Source of the DNA: Bacteroidota bacterium
Lineage (GTDB): Bacteria; Bacteroidota; Bacteroidia; NS11-12g; UBA955
Assembly: GCA_009918425.1 (NCBI GenBank)
Contig: RGEC01000072.1
Coordinates: forward strand, 1 to 9,929
Direction: 5' to 3'
DNA length: 9,929 bases
Shown: piece after piece, positions 6,808-9,929 of the stretch
Numbering within the stretch: the first letter of the stretch is position 1
Layout: the number at the start of each line of letters is the position of its first letter
Program-made: the position numbers and the translations under genes
The notes under the pieces: generated by a model
Told to the model about the DNA's origin: nothing
The model's input: only the letters and a program-made list of their open reading frames with translations
Databases searched by the model: none

Positions 6808-9800
6808 CTAGGGCATTATTTTTATCATTTTACCTGAAAATGATGTTGAGGCATCACCCGATTTAAGGTTTACCCGATATTGATAAACACCTGCGGGCAA
6901 TTCTGCCGTGCGGAGTTCCGGCTCGGGAGCACTATATCCGTTCCAGGTCAACCTAACCTCTGTGGCAGCAGCTGCAGGTATGTCTTTCTGATATTTGTGC
7001 AGAATTTTACCTGTCATGTCTACAACAGCAACATCAGCGGTTAAATCCCGACCGGGCATATTGTGCGTAAACCGAAGGGCCACACTATTTGAAAATGGAT
7101 TTGGGAATGCCGCATGATCAGACACTTCCAGACTTCCGACTCCAACTGTAAAATCAATAACTCCCTGACCGGAATTATTAAATATATCCCAAACTTTTAC
7201 GAGTATAGTATGTTTTCCGGGAGACAAATTTGTCATAGGCATACGAATACTTCCCGAGCGGTATGAATTCAGATCGTAACTAAAATATTCATTCAGCAAA
7301 TAAGATCTCTCATTGGGTGTACCTTTATCCAAAATTGCAAGCATATCCCTGCCAATACCGGCACCGGTGGCATTCAATCCATCTGCATCAAAAACTTTAA
7401 CCAGCAATTCTGTTTCCGACTGGACCTCACCGCCGGAAACAAAAGTGGTATCATTCATAAATACCCGAACAGCAGGCCCATCCGTACCCGGTTTTACATC
7501 CGGCTCACTGCCACCAATTTTAACTTTAAAACCTCCGGCAGCATCGGTTTCGCCATTGTGCGCATATAACAATATTTTACCAAAATCTACTTGATAGGCA
7601 ATGTCTTTGGGTGTGGCAAACACAATTTTAAACTCGCCGTTCTGAACAGATACAGTACCTTTGAATATGTAACTGCTCTGATCCTCATAGGAAATGGGAG
7701 CCCCAAGCTGATCATTGACCAACGTTTTTCTGAGTGTGGGCTTATCAAGCACCTTCACCCACAAATTTCCGTTAAAACTTGAAAACTTTCCTTTTAGCCT
7801 CTCTTCAATATGACCCTTTATTTCTACCACGCCAAAAGCTTTTAAGGTGTCATCAAAGCCGGTAGCGGATTTGTGATTGATTGAATCCAGCACCACCGAG
7901 TGTTTCGGAAATGACAGGGGCATAGAAGGATCACCCAGCAAGGCAAACTTATTGTCTTCTGAGGTGATATCCTGTCTGTTTTTCAGCCTTCTGAAAACAT
8001 CGCCCAAAGTAGGTATTGGCTCGTTTGGCTTCGGGAAGCCGTAATTGGTCCAGAAATCATTGTTAATGGCCATATTCCCCGAAACAAATACCAGGCGTGT
8101 GGTAGACATGAGAGCAATGGGTCCGCCATTGGGATTAAGCAATGCCTGTCCCTGATAATTCATAAAAAGGCAACCATCCTTCATGGTGCGGTCTATTGCC
8201 TGATTTACATCGGGATATTTCTCTGTATTACCGGTTGAAACCTGCTTAAAGGCATCGGAGAATAATTTGTTAACTGACAGGTAAGGATGAACCGTGTCTA
8301 TGTATTGCGCATACCGCTCGCTTTCACTTGTAAAAACTGTCTCCCATGAAATATCTACATCGTCGGTAACATAGGTAATATTGGTGCGCCAGTCACCCAG
8401 ACTTCCCGGTGAATCGTAACGTTCCAGCTTACTTACCATACCCTCAGCTTCTGTGGATGTTCTACAGGGTATGCGGCCCACCGAAACCCACATTTGGTTT
8501 TTCCCTTTGGCCGGATCACCTGCAAGTGAATCCAGGTAGCCGTAAAAATCATCGAGACAAAAAGTGACACCTTTATTATGGGCATCATATTGATATGTGG
8601 GAATAAAATTGGTATTACCTTTTACCCTGTCCTTCATATCGTAGCTGGCTGCACCCATAAGAAGTACGTATTTTAAAGGCTTACCTGTATTCACAGATTT
8701 CAGATAAACCAGTCGTACGAAATCGCGAATGGCCACCATATCCTGTTGCGAAGTACTAAACTGTTTGTAGATATCTTCTATATCTGCCACCTGAACCGTG
8801 TAGCCTTGATTTTTACGGCGAATTTCAGCCAGTCGGTTTGCTGCTGCCAAAAAATCTCTGTGTGAAATTATAAGCATTTCCGCCGGGCTATTCTGAAGTA
8901 AATCCGATCCGGTTATTAATCCCAAAATTTCGGGTTTGGGAATATTTGCAGCTTCGAATGCCACAAACATTTTTTTAGATACACCGGGACCTGTCACAGA
9001 TTTTTTAAAGTTACCAACCTGAACAATATCAAGAGCAACGGGCATAAACGGATCGCTAACATTCCAAATGGTTTGTGGCTTGCTTAGTACATCCGTTGTA
9101 ATTCTGATTTCTGCAGCAGTATTGTCTTTGAAGTCACGATTCCTGATAATAACAGGCCCTTGAGCCGTGTTAATCGGCATTTTGCCTGTAACCTCCATGA
9201 AATTAATCCATGCACTGCTTTTAGCGTTAGGCCTGTTCAGCGAGAACTGCGCCTGCAGTTTTTTACCCGGTACGGACATCTGAAAATACCTTTCCTGTAG
9301 ATCGAAGGCCACATATTCCGTATTTATGGGTGTATAGGATATGGTACCAGCAAGGTTGTTAATATTATAGGTAACCGAGCCTGCACCATCCTGCATCCCT
9401 CCCGCTACAGAAATTCTGACATTCACAGAATCCTCTGCAGATGCAGGCAATGCTATCTCAAGGTTTCTGTTGAGGGTTTCATTTCCCATCTTTTCACCCA
9501 GCCAGGTTCGGCCCATATGGATGGGATTTTCGAGATCTTTCTCATAAAAAATCATCCACTCGGTCTTATCTACGATCACATCCGCAGAGCCTTGAAACTG
9601 ATTGTTTCCTATGCGCTTGCCGGTATTATTTCCAAAGCCAACGTACAGGTAAGTGTAATCATCGTAAAAATGGCTCTGGTGTCTCCATTGTCCTGAAGAA
9701 AAATTCCATGTGTGGGGTGCAGAAGCATAGAAAATAACGTAATCATCAATTCCAAAAACACCATCATTCCCATCTTCAACAAAAACAGGTATCTCTCTGG

Positions 9801-9929
9801 TTCCATGATATGCCCGGCGGCTCTGTTCGGGAAGCATAGCCCCCTGATGCGAGAATACAGAGAGATTTTGAGGATCTTTTCCTGCCAGATTCAATCCGGC
9901 GTTTTTCAGATCTGTACCGGTTATTTTAT
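6808..9929 (-). CDS. porU: PorU, type IX secretion C-terminal signal peptidase/sortase (N-terminus outside window; catalytic block absent)
   Basis: PorU is the surface-exposed Cys peptidase (family C25, gingipain-like) that removes the C-terminal sorting signal of type IX cargo and joins the cargo to anionic lipopolysaccharide. The frame stays open to the window edge, giving 1039 residues; the TTG at 9894 is not a credible start. Counting from the edge, residues 1-345 are the N-terminal beta-rich part. About 349-661 is the C25 domain: EMLIISHRDF, YVLLMGAASYD, DDFYGYLD, VGRIPCRTSTEAE, YVTDDVD, ALMSTTRLVF, FALLGDPSMPL. Then come beta domains with DADGLNATGAGIGRDMLA and WDIFNNS, and a C-terminal sorting-like domain from about 938 (FPNPFSNSV to GVYQYRV), which PorU normally keeps to dock on PorV. 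The expected NY-x-GHG...TATC block is missing at residues 590-596 (see 8134-8160). If the sequence is right, the enzyme has no catalytic His or Cys. Gene identity is secure; activity is doubtful. Confidence 0.94.
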   Translation of the reverse strand, partial: KITGTDLKNAGLNLAGKDPQNLSVFSHQGAMLPEQSRRAYHGTREIPVFVEDGNDGVFGIDDYVIFYASAPHTWNFSSGQWRHQSHFYDDYTYLYVGFGNNTGKRIGNNQFQGSADVIVDKTEWMIFYEKDLENPIHMGRTWLGEKMGNETLNRNLEIALPASAEDSVNVRISVAGGMQDGAGSVTYNINNLAGTISYTPINTEYVAFDLQERYFQMSVPGKKLQAQFSLNRPNAKSSAWINFMEVTGKMPINTAQGPVIIRNRDFKDNTAAEIRITTDVLSKPQTIWNVSDPFMPVALDIVQVGNFKKSVTGPGVSKKMFVAFEAANIPKPEILGLITGSDLLQNSPAEMLIISHRDFLAAANRLAEIRRKNQGYTVQVADIEDIYKQFSTSQQDMVAIRDFVRLVYLKSVNTGKPLKYVLLMGAASYDMKDRVKGNTNFIPTYQYDAHNKGVTFCLDDFYGYLDSLAGDPAKGKNQMWVSVGRIPCRTSTEAEGMVSKLERYDSPGSLGDWRTNITYVTDDVDISWETVFTSESERYAQYIDTVHPYLSVNKLFSDAFKQVSTGNTEKYPDVNQAIDRTMKDGCLFMNYQGQALLNPNGGPIALMSTTRLVFVSGNMAINNDFWTNYGFPKPNEPIPTLGDVFRRLKNRQDITSEDNKFALLGDPSMPLSFPKHSVVLDSINHKSATGFDDTLKAFGVVEIKGHIEERLKGKFSSFNGNLWVKVLDKPTLRKTLVNDQLGAPISYEDQSSYIFKGTVSVQNGEFKIVFATPKDIAYQVDFGKILLYAHNGETDAAGGFKVKIGGSEPDVKPGTDGPAVRVFMNDTTFVSGGEVQSETELLVKVFDADGLNATGAGIGRDMLAILDKGTPNERSYLLNEYFSYDLNSYRSGSIRMPMTNLSPGKHTILVKVWDIFNNSGQGVIDFTVGVGSLEVSDHAAFPNPFSNSVALRFTHNMPGRDLTADVAVVDMTGKILHKYQKDIPAAAATEVRLTWNGYSAPEPELRTAELPAGVYQYRVNLKSGDASTSFSGKMIKIMP
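8134..8160 (-). other. In-frame deletion junction in the PorU catalytic domain
   Basis: The reading frame passes NYQG-QALLNPN here. In the family, NY-x-G is the beginning of the GHG motif with the catalytic His. LNPNGGPIAL follows the TATC motif with the catalytic Cys by about 20-25 residues. The two ends therefore look joined after loss of roughly 55 codons. The frame is kept, and the residues on both sides are well conserved. The short repeat GACAG/CAGG at the join would suit a deletion between small direct repeats, but this is inference. Confidence 0.75.

Noticed and set aside
9892..9894. TTG as start codon of porU
   Set aside because: The frame continues upstream to the window edge without a stop and reads TGTDLKNAGLNLAGKD, a normal internal PorU segment; no signal peptide follows the TTG.

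Overview
The window reads as a chromosomal segment of a Bacteroidota bacterium. The evidence is two neighbouring core genes of the type IX secretion system (porU, porV), which occurs only in this phylum, promoter-like boxes of the Bacteroidota type (TAnnTTTG), and gene starts without Shine-Dalgarno sequences. I cannot name the genus. Every gene I can support lies on the minus strand, so the order of reading is from the right end to the left end. Coding density is high: no gap exceeds about 110 bases, and I see no RNA gene, mobile element or CRISPR array.

Right part (6808-9929): most of porU, the C25-family sortase that cuts the C-terminal sorting signal from type IX cargo; its N-terminus lies outside the window. 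Next comes porV (5499-6698), the outer-membrane beta-barrel that shuttles cargo to PorU. A clear intrinsic terminator (5452-5478) closes this unit. The main surprise is in porU. Where the family carries its catalytic His (NY-x-GHG) and Cys (TATC) block, this reading frame jumps directly from NYQG to QALLNPNGG. About 55 residues seem to be missing in frame, and both catalytic residues with them.

Middle (675-5390): three tandem but diverged proton-coupled oligopeptide transporters (POT/PTR family). The first (3876-5390) has its own terminator (3831-3858). The second and third (2182-3798 and 675-2180) are separated by one base and probably form one transcript. The second has Lys where the other two have Glu in TM7, plus a periplasmic insertion of about 60 residues.

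Left end (1-586): the N-terminal part of a nucleotide-sugar 6-dehydrogenase of the TviB/WbpO type, which makes UDP-hexuronic acids for surface polysaccharide; it runs off the window.

Functionally, this is a cell-surface and nutrient neighbourhood. Type IX secretion exports proteins, often proteases, to the surface. The POT carriers can import di- and tripeptides from protein breakdown. The dehydrogenase feeds surface glycan synthesis. That these units work together is inference from neighbourhood only.
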